Below the pieces are notes generated by a model, which was not told where the DNA came from, ran no database searches, and saw nothing but the letters and a program-made list of their open reading frames with translations. From NCBI GenBank assembly GCA_963762885.1, contig CAVXNH010000051.1, positions 124,001 to 188,000 on the forward strand: a DNA stretch of 64,000 nt, written 5' to 3'. How positions within the stretch are numbered: position 1 is the first letter of the stretch; every line of letters begins with the position of its first letter. The translations under genes and the position numbers were made by a program. This DNA comes from JASHVB01 sp963762885 (GTDB lineage: Bacteria; Pseudomonadota; Alphaproteobacteria; Acetobacterales; Acetobacteraceae). Positions 9,204 to 18,331 of the stretch are shown piece by piece.

Positions 9204-9232
9204 TTGACAATCCCGCACCGTGCGGGCATTAT
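9204..9232 (+). promoter_or_regulatory. Sigma70-type promoter with operator-like palindrome in the spacer
   Basis: TTGACA (9204-9209), a 17-base spacer and CATTAT (9227-9232). The spacer is almost wholly the inverted repeat CCCGCA-CCG-TGCGGG (9212-9226). GCACCGTGC within it also occurs at 9186-9194, so there are two similar half-sites. It stands ~37 bases before the coiled-coil/HTH gene pair, whose HTH product could bind it. Sequence seen; autoregulation inferred. Confidence 0.6.
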
Positions 9233-9269
9233 GGTGGTATCGAAACAGCCCGCCCCAACGGAGAACGCC

Positions 9270-9554
9270 ATGAGCGACGACGACGCACAACGCATATTGG
9301 CCGCCCTCGACAGGCTGGAAACCAACCAGGACCAAATGCGCATCGACATCATGGCCCGGATCGACCGGTTGCAACACAAGCTCGATCAGACGCACGACGA
9401 CATCATTGTAAATTTTGGCAACACAGACCGGGTCGAGCGGATTGCCAATGGCGCCGTGGACGACACACGAGCCACGGCAGAAATCATGCGCGTCATGCAG
9501 CGCCAGATCATGCGGTTGCAGACCGACGTTGAACAACTGAAAGGCGCGCCATGA
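9270..9554 (+). CDS. Small coiled-coil protein of an HTH gene pair
   Basis: 94 residues from ATG 9270 (GGAG seven bases upstream). Almost all helical and strongly charged: LAALDRLETNQDQMRIDIMARIDRL..., later IMRLQTDVEQLKGAP. No cysteine, no membrane segment. No family recognised; such proteins often scaffold or modulate a partner. It overlaps the next gene by ATGA and shares its promoter, so they are probably made together. Confidence 0.6.
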   Translation: MSDDDAQRILAALDRLETNQDQMRIDIMARIDRLQHKLDQTHDDIIVNFGNTDRVERIANGAVDDTRATAEIMRVMQRQIMRLQTDVEQLKGAP

Positions 9555-9775
9555 GCCAGGACTTCCGCGCCGCCCTCAAATCCCTCGGCCTTACCGGCCG
9601 GGGATTTGCCCTGCTGACGGGCATTCACGAGGAAACCGTAACCGGCTGGGGCAAAGCCAGATCAGGGCGGGGCGTCCAGGAGGTCCCCCGCTGGGCGTGG
9701 TTGCTGCTCGACGCGTGGGCGGCGTATCCCAAAGCATTGGACGCGGCACGCACGCTGCGCGACATCGCTGCATAA
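9551..9775 (+). CDS. Small HTH-like DNA-binding protein
   Basis: 74 residues. FRAALKSLGLTGRGFALLTG and the following HEETVTGWGK match the phage-repressor (XRE/Cro-like) helix-turn-helix layout, followed by an amphipathic helix with three tryptophans. It starts within the stop of the coiled-coil gene (ATGA, 9551-9554). Its size and position fit an autoregulator of this two-gene operon, perhaps binding the palindrome at 9212-9226. Inference; not a named family. Confidence 0.55.
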   Translation: MSQDFRAALKSLGLTGRGFALLTGIHEETVTGWGKARSGRGVQEVPRWAWLLLDAWAAYPKALDAARTLRDIAA

Positions 9776-9896
9776 GACCTCGGCCGCCGCGTTCGCGTCC
9801 GGCGGTACAGTGCACGACGCCGTTCAATGCCCGCTTGCCGTAAGGCCGAAGCTTCGGCAGTTTGCTGCCGCACCAAGAATCGGAGGGAATGTCACC

Positions 9897-10937
9897 ATGC
9901 GGTTGCTGCGCGCCGTCCGGCGAATGACACCATATGCGGTGGCGGCCGGATTATTGTGCTGGGTCGGGCTGAGCGCGGGGGCTGCGGCGCAGGACAAGAC
10001 GGTCTCGCTGAAGCTGTCGACCTGGGTCCCTCCGGCGCATCCGCTGAATCCGTCCTTGCAGGCCTGGGCCGCCGATATCGAGAAGGAATCCGGCGGCACC
10101 ATCAAGTCCACGCTGTTCCCGTCGGAACAGTTGGGCAAGGCGATGGATCATTACGACATGGCGCGAGATGGGATCGCCGACTTTGCCTATGTCAATCCGG
10201 GCTACCAGCCGGGGCGGTTCCCGATCATCGCGGCGGCCGAGATGCCGTTCCTGATGAGCAACGCCAAGGGCGGATCGGCCGGGCTGGACGCCTGGTATCG
10301 TCCTTATGCGCCGCAGGAAATGAAGGACGTGCATTTCTGTCTCGCCTTCTCGCTGGACCCCGGAACCTGGCATTCGCGTACCAAGAAGATCGTGCTGCCG
10401 GAGGACATCAAGGGCATGAAGATCCGCCCGGCCAATGCGACTCTGGGCGAGTTCGTCACCATGCTGGGCGGCACCAACGTGCAGGCTTCCGCACCGGAAG
10501 CGCGCGAGGTGCTGGAGCGCGGGGTTGCCGACGCCATCACGTTCCCCTGGCAATCCACCATCCTGTTCGGCATCGACAAGGTGGTGAAATACGACATGGA
10601 CATGCCGTTCTGGAGCGGCATTTTCGTGTGGGTGATGAACAAGGACCGGTACGCGTCGATGTCTCCGGCGCAGCAGGCGGTGATCGACCACCATTGCACG
10701 ACGGAATGGGCAGAGAAGGTCGCCAGCCCATGGGCGGATTGGGAACATGCGGGCCTGGCGCAAATCGCGGCCGAGCCGGGTCACGACGTCTACAAGCTGA
10801 CGCCGGAGCAAGTGGCGGCGTGGCGCAAGGCGGCCGAGCCGCTGAAGGCGAAGTGGGCGGCGCATGTGCCGAACGCCGACAAGGTGTTCAGCGATTTGCA
10901 GGATGAGTTGAAGAAGCGCGACTCCCTCGTGCAGTGA
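9897..10937 (+). CDS. dctP: TRAP transporter substrate-binding protein (DctP)
   Basis: 346 residues with a signal peptide (~1-33, Arg-rich start, hydrophobic core, AGAAAQ cleavage region). The mature protein has the DctP/TRAP-T layout, including the KGMKIRPANATLGEF segment that contributes the substrate-carboxylate arginine. It is the periplasmic receptor of a sodium-driven uptake system completed by the next two genes. Start ATG 9897 is preceded by GGAGGG. Ligand is likely an organic acid; no specificity can be given. Stop is four bases before the dctQ start. Confidence 0.93.
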   Translation: MRLLRAVRRMTPYAVAAGLLCWVGLSAGAAAQDKTVSLKLSTWVPPAHPLNPSLQAWAADIEKESGGTIKSTLFPSEQLGKAMDHYDMARDGIADFAYVNPGYQPGRFPIIAAAEMPFLMSNAKGGSAGLDAWYRPYAPQEMKDVHFCLAFSLDPGTWHSRTKKIVLPEDIKGMKIRPANATLGEFVTMLGGTNVQASAPEAREVLERGVADAITFPWQSTILFGIDKVVKYDMDMPFWSGIFVWVMNKDRYASMSPAQQAVIDHHCTTEWAEKVASPWADWEHAGLAQIAAEPGHDVYKLTPEQVAAWRKAAEPLKAKWAAHVPNADKVFSDLQDELKKRDSLVQ

Positions 10938-10941
10938 CCGG

Positions 10942-11499
10942 ATGAGCGATCTGGAGCATGAGTTCGCCCGCAAGGGGGCGGTGGCGCGCGTACGACGCGG
11001 CGCGATGGACCGGTTCATCGACGGCATCGAGTTGCTGGCGGCGGCGTTCGTCGGCCTCGTCTGCGCCGACATCTTCATCTCGGTGCTGCTGCGCTACTTT
11101 TTCGCCTACTCCATTCCGGACAGTTACGATTTCGGCAAGCAGTTGCTGGGGATTTTGATCTTCTGGGGGATCGCCGCCACCAGCTATCGCGGCACGCACA
11201 TCACGGTCGATCTGGTGTGGGCAGCGGCCGGGCCGCGGGGCAAGCGGGCGATCGACGTGTTCGCCACGCTGGTGCTGCTGCTGGTGGTGTCGGTGCAGAC
11301 GGCCATGCTGTTCGACAAGGTGCGGCTGACTCGGGCGGACAATGTGCTGACGTTCGATTTGCGGCTACCGACCTGGCCATTCGCTCTGGTGGCGTGGCTG
11401 GGCGATGTGTCCGCCGTGCTGCTGATCGCGGTGCGCACGTGGCGGCTGGTGTTCCGGCCGGAGAGTTTCGAAGCGGACCCGATCAAGGCGGTGGAGTAA
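10942..11499 (+). CDS. dctQ: TRAP transporter small permease (DctQ)
   Basis: 185 residues with four hydrophobic helices (about 30-50, 65-85, 105-125, 145-165) and the family's pattern of a conserved ITVDLVW after helix 2. It is the small membrane subunit that pairs with DctM to move substrate delivered by DctP. Located between them in one operon, four bases after dctP, consistent with coupled translation. Confidence 0.92.
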   Translation: MSDLEHEFARKGAVARVRRGAMDRFIDGIELLAAAFVGLVCADIFISVLLRYFFAYSIPDSYDFGKQLLGILIFWGIAATSYRGTHITVDLVWAAAGPRGKRAIDVFATLVLLLVVSVQTAMLFDKVRLTRADNVLTFDLRLPTWPFALVAWLGDVSAVLLIAVRTWRLVFRPESFEADPIKAVE

Positions 11500-11589
11500 G
11501 ATGGAAGCTGTCACTTGCGCCGCCGGTGTTCGCGCAAATGGAGCAGACGGAAGGGATACTCTCTCTCGCCTTGAGGGAGGGGGAGTATA

Positions 11590-12903
11590 GTGTCGTTAAT
11601 GGACCTCCCGCCCGATGCTGTTGCGGTCATCGGGTTTGTCGTGCTGTTCGCGTTGATGCTGCTGCGCGTGCCGGTTGGCATGGCGATGGGGTTGGTCGGC
11701 GTGACCGGGTTCGGCTACCTGGTGGGCGCCGGACCCGCGTTGAAGATGGTCGGCCAGACCTCGATGCGGATCGTGACCGACTATACCTTCGGGGTGATCC
11801 CGATGTTCCTGCTGATGGGCGCGATCGTCTCGCGTTCCGGCATGAGCCGCGAGTTGTTCCATGCGGCGAATACGTTTGTTGGGCATCTGCGCGGCGGGCT
11901 GGGTATCGCCACGATCGCCGCCTGTGCCGGGTTTGCCGCGATCAGCGGTTCGTCGGTGGCGACCGCCGCAACCTTCTCTACCGTTGCGTATCCGGAAATG
12001 CGGCGGTTCGCGTATCCGCAATCCTTTGCCACCGGGGTGATCGCCGCGGGAGGCACGCTGGGGGCGATGTTTCCTCCGTCCATCGTGCTGGCGGTGTATG
12101 GGCTGATCACGCAGCAGGATATCGGCAAGCTGTTCATCGCCGGCGTGCTGCCGGGGTTCCTCGCGGTGTCGATGTACATGGCGACAATCTTCATCATCGG
12201 CCGGGTGCGGCCGGGTTTCCTGCCGGCGGCGCCTCGCAGTTCGTGGGCCGAGCGGCGCGGCGCGGCACGCGAGGTCTGGGCGCCTCTGGCGTTGTTCGTG
12301 TTCGTGATCGGCGGGCTGTACGGCGGGCTGTTCACCCCGACTGAGGCGGGCGGCATGGGCGCCGGCGGGGCGTTCCTGATCAGCCTCGCGCGGCGGCGGT
12401 TGTCGCGTGCCGACATTCTGCAATCGCTGCTGCAAGCGACGCGCACCGCGGCGGCGGTGTTCACGGTGCTGATCGGCGCCATCCTGTTCGGCTATTTCCT
12501 CACGGTGACGCAGACGCCGCAGAACGTGACGGCGTTCATCACCGGGCTCGGCATGGGACGCTACGGCGTGCTGGCGGTGATCATGCTGATGTACCTGGCG
12601 CTGGGCTGCCTGATGGACGCCATGGCGATGATCATCCTGACGGTGCCGATCATCTTCCCGGTGATCACCTCGCTGGGCTTCGATCCGGTGTGGTTCGGCG
12701 TGATCATCGTGATGACGGTGGAACTCGGGCTGATCCATCCGCCGGTGGGGATGAACGTGTTCGTCATCAAGACCGTGGTGAAGGACGTCAGTTTCTCGAC
12801 CATCTTCCTTGGGGTGATACCGTTCGTGCTGACCGACATCGTGCGGCTGGTGGTGCTGATCGTGTTCCCGGCGATTGCGCTGTGGCTGCCGGGGCGGATG
12901 TAG
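11590..12903 (+). CDS. dctM: TRAP transporter large permease (DctM)
   Basis: 437 residues, about 12 membrane helices, the ion-coupled transport channel of the system. Family segments seen: VPVGMAMGLVG near the start, ISGSSVATAATFSTVAYPEM, TLGAMFPPSIVLAVYG, and ELGLIHPPVGMNVFVIK close to the end. GTG 11590 is chosen because GGAGGGGGAG ends just upstream; an in-frame ATG follows three codons later. The 90 bases between dctQ and dctM contain a GAGGG-rich direct sequence that supplies this ribosome-binding site. Confidence 0.92.
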   Translation: MSLMDLPPDAVAVIGFVVLFALMLLRVPVGMAMGLVGVTGFGYLVGAGPALKMVGQTSMRIVTDYTFGVIPMFLLMGAIVSRSGMSRELFHAANTFVGHLRGGLGIATIAACAGFAAISGSSVATAATFSTVAYPEMRRFAYPQSFATGVIAAGGTLGAMFPPSIVLAVYGLITQQDIGKLFIAGVLPGFLAVSMYMATIFIIGRVRPGFLPAAPRSSWAERRGAAREVWAPLALFVFVIGGLYGGLFTPTEAGGMGAGGAFLISLARRRLSRADILQSLLQATRTAAAVFTVLIGAILFGYFLTVTQTPQNVTAFITGLGMGRYGVLAVIMLMYLALGCLMDAMAMIILTVPIIFPVITSLGFDPVWFGVIIVMTVELGLIHPPVGMNVFVIKTVVKDVSFSTIFLGVIPFVLTDIVRLVVLIVFPAIALWLPGRM

Positions 12904-12987
12904 CGGGCGGGCATGGTGGGGCTGGCTGCGATGACCACATTTCTTGCTGCGGCAGCCGAGGAAAAGGCGTGGATGGCCGGCACAAGG

Positions 12988-13100
12988 CCGGCCATGACGA
13001 CGGGGGCCGGCCATGACGACGGGGGCCGGCCATGACGACGGGGGCCGGCCATGACGATGGGGGCCGGCCATGACGATGGGGGCAGGTCATGACGACGGGG
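12988..13100. repeat. 19-bp tandem repeat, about six copies
   Basis: Six near-identical copies of CCGGCCATGACGACGGGGG, starting at 12988, 13007, 13026, 13045, 13064 and 13083; the last two or three carry C-to-T or G-to-A changes. The unit is the end of the window's GGCCGGCCATGAC palindromic family (preceded at 12970-12990 by GGATGGCCGGCACAAGGCCGG), expanded in tandem just downstream of dctM. No spacers, so not CRISPR. Confidence 0.9.
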
Positions 13101-13140
13101 ACCGCGTCCCAGCCATATGTCCGTCCTTAGCCGTTTGGTC

Positions 13141-13798
13141 TTACTCTGCCACCCGCGCCATGGCGCGCCGCCGCATCTGCACCGGCGATGACTTGGTCAG
13201 CCGCCGCTCATGGCGATGCATGACCAGACTGCCGGCCCCGAACACCAGCACCGCCACGACGCCGACGATGATGCCGATCGGGCCGGATTCTGTGCTTCAT
13301 CTGGGTGCCCAGCATGCCGGCGCCCACGCTGTAGAACGCCGCCCAGGCCACGCTGCCGATGACGTTGGCGACGATGAAACGCCGTAGCGGCATGCGGTTC
13401 GCGCCGGCGAGCAATGCCGCGATGACCCGTAGCACGATGACGAAGCGGGCGACGATGATCACCTTGGTGCCATGGCGGCGGAACAGCAGGCGCCCCAGCG
13501 CCAGCCGCCGCGTCGTGAGGCCGATACGACCGCCGTAACGGTGCAGCAACCGATACCCGACGCCGAAGCCAATGCCGTAGCCCAGCATCTGCCCAACGAT
13601 CGCTCCGAGCGCCGCCGCCACGCCCACCAGGTACGGATTCAGTTCGTGCGTGCTGCCGGCATAGATCGCAGCCATGATCAGCAGGCCTTCGCCCGGCACA
13701 GGCAGGCCGAGGCACTCGAGCCCGACCACAAGCGCCAGCCCGGTATAGCCATACGCGTGCAGTAGCCCGATGAAGGTGTGCGTATGGATGAAGTTCAT
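13141..13798 (-). pseudogene. DedA-family membrane protein, frameshifted
   Basis: The first ~167 residues are a typical DedA protein: ECLGLPVPGEGLLIMAA, a GYGIGFGVGYRLL segment, and a FVIVLRVIAALLAGANRM with the conserved Arg and Gly. At ~13285-13290 (minus strand AGAATCCGGCCCG) the frame breaks. Removing one C restores GPIGIIVGVVAVLVFGAGSL and a normal C-terminus ending at TAA 13141. DedA proteins are inner-membrane lipid carriers (undecaprenyl phosphate or phospholipid translocation) needed for envelope homeostasis. Either a sequencing insertion or an inactivated gene. Confidence 0.8.
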
Positions 13799-13927
13799 GC
13801 CAGCCCAGGAAGCCTTCGTTGGCGCGCTGCCCGCGCGCGAACGGTCAGAATAACGCAGCTTGCAGCGGTGTGCGAGCGTATTCCGACGCAGAAAATGTGC
13901 TGCAGCGCAACACCATTGCGCCTGCCG

Positions 13928-14929
13928 TCACGGAACGAGCAATATCTTGCCGATATGTTGACTGGATTCCATCAGCCGGTGCGCTTCGGATGCCTGCGCG
14001 AGCGGAAATTGCCGATAGGTAAAAGTCCGCAGCTTGCCTGAGGCCCAGAGCGGCCAGACCTTTTGCTGCAGCGCAGCGACGATCGCCGCCTTCTGTTCGA
14101 TGCTGCGAGACCGCAGCGTCGAGCCGGTGATCGTCAAATGTTTGCGCTGCACGGCGCCGAAATCCGCCTCGACCTTGGTGCCGTGCATCAGGGCGACGAA
14201 GCACAGGCGGCCTTCGCGCCCCAACAGCTCGATTTCGCGCGGGATGTAGTCGCCGCCGACCATGTCGAAGATCGCGTCGATGCCGCGGCCGTTGGTGAAC
14301 TGCTTGCCCTCGGCGACGAAGTCCTGGGTGCGGTAGTTGATCGCGAGGTCGGCGCCGTAGTCGCGGCAGGCCTGGCACTTTTCGTCCGAGCCGGCGGTGG
14401 TCATGACCCTGGCGCCGAACGCCTTGGCGAGTTGGATGGCGGTCATGCCGATGCCGCTGCTGCCGCCTTGCATCAGGAAGCTTTCGCCGGCGCTGAGGTG
14501 GATGCGGTCGAAGACGTTGGTCCAGACGGTGCAGAAGGTCTCGGGCAGGCCGCCGGCGTCGATCAGGCTGACGCCTTGCGGGATGGGCAGGCATTGCACC
14601 GCGGGGACGGCGGCGTACTCGCCGTAGCCGTCGCCGATCATCAGGGCGCAGACCTGATCCCCGTCCTGCCATTGGGTCACGCCGTCGCCGCGCTTGACGA
14701 TGGTGCCGGAGCATTCCAGGCCGGGGATGTCCGGCGCGCCGGGCGGCATCGGGTAGCGTCCCATGCGTTGCAGGCAGTCCGCGCGGTTGACGCCGGCAGC
14801 GGCGATGCGGATCAGGATTTCCCCCGCTTTCGGTTCGGGCACCGGGCGGGTGGCGGGGACCAGCACTTCGGGGCCGCCGGGCTGCTTGATCTCGATGACG
14901 GTCTGGGTGGCGGGGATGTTGGCGAGCAA
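13928..14929 (-). CDS. NAD(P)H:quinone oxidoreductase, zeta-crystallin type
   Basis: 333 residues, zinc-free medium-chain dehydrogenase. N-terminal GroES-like domain (PGGPEVLVPATRPVPEPKAGEIL), a 'GVNRADCLQRMG' segment typical of QorB/TP53I3-like reductases, then a Rossmann domain with GGSSGIGMTAIQLAKAFGA. It would reduce quinones or enones with NADPH. No cysteine ligands for structural zinc are seen. Stands alone, opposite to the DUF4242 gene upstream. Confidence 0.88.
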   Translation of the reverse strand: MLANIPATQTVIEIKQPGGPEVLVPATRPVPEPKAGEILIRIAAAGVNRADCLQRMGRYPMPPGAPDIPGLECSGTIVKRGDGVTQWQDGDQVCALMIGDGYGEYAAVPAVQCLPIPQGVSLIDAGGLPETFCTVWTNVFDRIHLSAGESFLMQGGSSGIGMTAIQLAKAFGARVMTTAGSDEKCQACRDYGADLAINYRTQDFVAEGKQFTNGRGIDAIFDMVGGDYIPREIELLGREGRLCFVALMHGTKVEADFGAVQRKHLTITGSTLRSRSIEQKAAIVAALQQKVWPLWASGKLRTFTYRQFPLAQASEAHRLMESSQHIGKILLVP

Positions 14930-15235
14930 AGTCGGTCCTCCGGAGGCGTGGCCGAGTTTACTCCATTTGCGGGAGAACGGGAGAGGACGGGGCTAGGGGG
15001 TCGTGGGTCGGCTTGGGAGGGTGCGAAAGGTCGGACGCGGCGGTCCGTGCCACGGCCATCGCCGCTTCGGGCGGGATAGCGGACCTTCCGGAAAGGCCCC
15101 TCGCCTGGATCGCCGACCAGTTCCACGCCGCCGCATCGCCCAGTAGCCCTCAATCCGGTCTCCCAGAAATTATGAGCGGCAAAACGGAATGCGCGGGTGG
15201 GAACGGATAATCCCCATCAATTCCCACCCTTCGTG
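14930..15235. other. Intergenic stretch with hairpin
   Basis: No gene seen in 306 bases. At about 15194-15228 GGGTGGGAA pairs with TTCCCACCC around a 17-base loop, just past the stop of the DUF4242 gene on the other strand; it could end transcription, although no T-run is present. Confidence 0.45.
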
Positions 15236-15508
15236 TCATTCCGCCGTTGTCGGATCGATGGTCGATCTGACCTGGGCGATACTGTTGGCGGGAAAGCCAC
15301 CCTGAATGGCGTGCTGGCGCACCGCGGCTTCATCCGGTGCGATATATACGCAATAGACCTTGTCGTCGGTCACGAAGCTCTGCACCCACTGAATCGTCGG
15401 CCCCATGTTTTGGAGAACTCCGCAGGATTTTTGCGATATGGCCTGTAAATCCGCGCTCGCCAACATCCCCGCGCCCTTGAGTTCACGCTCGATCACGAAT
15501 TTTGGCAT
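15236..15508 (-). CDS. DUF4242 (nickel-binding-like) small protein
   Basis: 90 residues: MPKFVIERELKGAGML, SCGVLQNMGPTIQWVQSFVTDDKVYCVYIAPDEAAVRQHA, and GGFPANSIAQVRSTIDP. This is the beta-alpha-beta pattern of the DUF4242/SCO4226-type family, structurally a ferredoxin-like fold for which a nickel-binding member is known. The role here is unclear. Start at 15508 has AGAGGG upstream. The next gene upstream on the strand is the LuxR/hydrolase regulator. Confidence 0.75.
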   Translation of the reverse strand: MPKFVIERELKGAGMLASADLQAISQKSCGVLQNMGPTIQWVQSFVTDDKVYCVYIAPDEAAVRQHAIQGGFPANSIAQVRSTIDPTTAE

Positions 15509-15618
15509 GTCCGTCCCTCTTGTTGTCGGTACTGGGCGAGCCGATCCCGCCGAGCCAGGGGAAGGTATCCGGGTTGCGGCCAGCCGTATTGAGGCGGTAG
15601 TCCCGGCCACGAAAGAAT

Positions 15619-16744
15619 TCATGGTGCGTGATCCGGGACCAAAGTCCCGGGTAACCCGAAGGCGCTGCTTGGTTCGCTGGCCAAGCCGGCATCCCGAGCC
15701 AGTACGATTGCCTGATAACGGTGCCTCACCCCGATCTTGTCGAACACGCGAGTGACGTGATTGCGAATGGTCTTTTCCGACAGATCGAATTGTACCGCGA
15801 TTTCGGCGTTGCCCAACCCAGCAGCCATCGCCGTCAGCACCGCGCGTTCACGCACGGTCAAATCCGCGAACCTGGCTCGGCCCTTTACGGGGCGAGGCGC
15901 TTCTGGCTCCGCCAGAAAACTTTCGACCTCCGTCACCAGCCAATTCCAGGCGGGTTCCTTGGGCAAAAGCATATGGTTCTTGCTGCTGAGCTGCACGAAA
16001 CGCGCGCCAGGAATAAGGCTCGCCAATGTGCGCCCTTCCTCGATCGGGACCATCGGATCGCGATCCGTGTTGATAATCAGGGTTGGGCATCGGACTTGCG
16101 CGGCGGCTTTCCGAGCATCCGTGTTGAATGTGATTTCGAGCAACCTCGCTGCCATTTCCGCTGACGTGCTGAGGCGCATCTGCTCCGACCAGGACCGCAA
16201 ATGCTCCTGGCTGCCTCCCTGCTGAAACAGGCTTGCCCAAAGCAGCAGGAATGCGTGGCTATCGATCCCCCATCCCAGTTGTAACATATCCAAAAGCACC
16301 CTGGCCTTCTTCGCTTGCTCAGGTAAATCACTCCGTTTCGCCAGGCCGCGCGCATAGCTGCCATAGATCACAAGCTTTGAGACACGCTCCGGATGACGGG
16401 CAGCATATTCTACGGCGATCGGACCGCCCTGGCAGGTGGCCAGAATGGCGAAGTGGTCAAAGCCGGCCGCATCGGTAATCGCTTCAAAATCGCGCATCCA
16501 ACTTTCGAAGGAGACATCGCCAACGGCGCGATCCGAGAGACCACACCCGCGCGAAATCGTAACGAAGAAGAGCGTGAGATTGGGAAAAATGTTCAAGCCA
16601 GGGACGCCAGGCCAAGCTGTCCCATTGATGCTCCAGGTGCGTGAGCCAGGATGCCGACATGACCAGCGGCGAGCCGGAGCCGATCACAGACCAGGCGATC
16701 CGGACGCCATCGGAACTGGTGCAGAAGCGAACCTGCTGTTTCAT
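15619..16744 (-). pseudogene. LuxR-type regulator with alpha/beta-hydrolase domain, frameshifted
   Basis: Two frames join into one ~374-residue protein. N-terminal part from 16744: MKQQVRFCTSSDGVRIAWSV...; after the break: SRGCGLSDRAVGDVSFESW, CQGGPIAVEYAARHPERV (hydrolase nucleophile elbow, here Cys in GxSxG-like position TCQGG), DRDPMVPIEEG and a GARFVQLSSKNHML His; C-terminal HTH LTVRERAVLTAMAAGLGNAEI. The break at 16554-16556 is one extra T/A (minus strand GATTTCGCG). Such regulators sense a small molecule via the hydrolase fold. It is divergent from the 17035 binding protein, which it may control. Confidence 0.78.
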
Positions 16745-17034
16745 GAGCCACCGTGGTTGACTGCCATTCCCCAGCTGAACTTCGGAATGATGAGGACGGT
16801 AGCAGACAGCGGGTTCCACCGAAACCCACAGGCGGACTTCGGGCTTCCAAACATCGACGACGGCCGTTGGAGCGCTATGGGTCGATTGCGGCGGTTCAGG
16901 CCGTGCGCCCACGCTACTGCTGTTTTGGATCAGCCGGCGCCGTCCAAATTGACCCGCTGCTACCGGCGGAAGGGTTGGGCAGCGCGGCCAGATGTGGCAC
17001 TCTGGCGCCAAGACGAAACGGGAGGAAACCAACG

Positions 17035-18303
17035 ATGCCAGCGTCAATCGCTCGCCGTAGTATGTTGCAAGCCGGACTGGCCACCGCTGCGGCTGCCACT
17101 TTGCCACGCCGAACCCGCGCCCAGCAGCAGCCGATCCGGATCGGCGTGCTGACCGACATGGCCGGCGTCTATGCGGCCAATACAGGGCCCGGCTCGGTGT
17201 TGGGCGCTCGTCTGGCGATCGAGGATTTCGCCAGGCTGCATCCCGACCTGAAGGTCGAGCTGGTATCGGCCGACCTGCAACTTAAGCCGGACGTTGCGCT
17301 CGGCATCGCGCAGGATTGGTACGCCAACCAGGGCGTCGATCTGATCACCGACGTGCCGTTGTCGTCCGCCGCGTTCGCCATCGGCGACCTGGCGAAGCAG
17401 AAGGACAAGGTGGCGATCTTCACCGGCGGCGCCTCGGCCGACATCACCGGCGCGCATTGCGGTCCCAATCACCTGCACTGGGTTTACGATACGTGGTCGA
17501 TGCCGCACGGCGTGGTGGACGCCTCGGTGAAGGAAGGCGGCAACACCTGGTTCTTCATCACCGCCGACTACGCATTCGGCCACTCGCTGGAGCATGACGC
17601 GGCCGGGTTCGTAACCGCGGCCGGCGGCAAGGTGCTGGGCGAGGCGCTGGCGCCGTTCCCCGGCACCACCGATTTCTCCGCATTCATGGTCCAGGCAAAG
17701 GCGTCCGGCGCTAAGGTGATCGGGCTGGCGAACGGCGGCGGCGACACAGTGAACTGCATCAAGCAGGCGGCCGAGTTCGGCATCATCAAGGGCGGCCAGA
17801 AGATCGCCGGTCTGTTGTTTCTGCTGCACGACGTGCACGGCGTCGGGTTGCAGGCGGCGCAGGGCGTGTTGCTGACCGAGCCATTCTATTGGAATTTGAA
17901 CGACGGCACGCGCGCATTCGGCAAGCGCTTTGCGGCGCAATTCAACGGCGTGATGCCGGGCTCGGTGCATGCGGGGCAATACTCGGCGGTGACGGACTAT
18001 TTGAAATCCGTCGTTGCGGTCGGGCCGGCGAAAGCCAAGGCGAGCGGGCGCGCGGTGATAGACCATATGAAGGCGACGCCGACCGACGACCCGCTGTTCG
18101 GCAAGGGCAGCATCCGCGCGGACGGGCGGGTGATCCACGCGATGTATCTGTTCGAGGTGAAGTCGCCGGCCGAATCGAAAGAGCCGTGGGACTACTACAC
18201 GTTGAAGCGCACGGTTCCGGCGGAACAGGCATTCCGCCCGATCAACGAGGGCGGCTGCAAGATGGCGCCGGCGCCCCCGCCGCCGAACCAGGGCTGGTAC
18301 TGA
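17035..18303 (+). CDS. Branched-chain amino-acid-type ABC substrate-binding protein
   Basis: 422 residues. Twin-arginine-like leader (RRSMLQAG, Arg7-Arg8, hydrophobic core to ~28), then a type I periplasmic-binding fold (IRIGVLTDMAGVYAANTGPGS..., DYAFGHSLEHDAAGFV, GKVLGEALAPFPGTTDF). Matches LivJ/UrtA-like proteins that bind amino acids, urea or aromatic compounds. No permease or ATPase genes follow, so it depends on a transporter elsewhere or acts as a sensor. Start has GGGAGGAA. The next gene, an MFS pump, begins 28 bases downstream, probably in the same operon. Confidence 0.88.
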   Translation: MPASIARRSMLQAGLATAAAATLPRRTRAQQQPIRIGVLTDMAGVYAANTGPGSVLGARLAIEDFARLHPDLKVELVSADLQLKPDVALGIAQDWYANQGVDLITDVPLSSAAFAIGDLAKQKDKVAIFTGGASADITGAHCGPNHLHWVYDTWSMPHGVVDASVKEGGNTWFFITADYAFGHSLEHDAAGFVTAAGGKVLGEALAPFPGTTDFSAFMVQAKASGAKVIGLANGGGDTVNCIKQAAEFGIIKGGQKIAGLLFLLHDVHGVGLQAAQGVLLTEPFYWNLNDGTRAFGKRFAAQFNGVMPGSVHAGQYSAVTDYLKSVVAVGPAKAKASGRAVIDHMKATPTDDPLFGKGSIRADGRVIHAMYLFEVKSPAESKEPWDYYTLKRTVPAEQAFRPINEGGCKMAPAPPPPNQGWY

Positions 18304-18331
18304 AAGCCGCCTTCTGCCCGATGTAGCCACC

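Noticed and set aside
11596..13071. 491-residue His/Arg-rich minus-strand frame
   Set aside because: Shadow of dctM and the tandem repeats.
12988..13100. CRISPR array
   Set aside because: Tandem 19-base units with no spacers.
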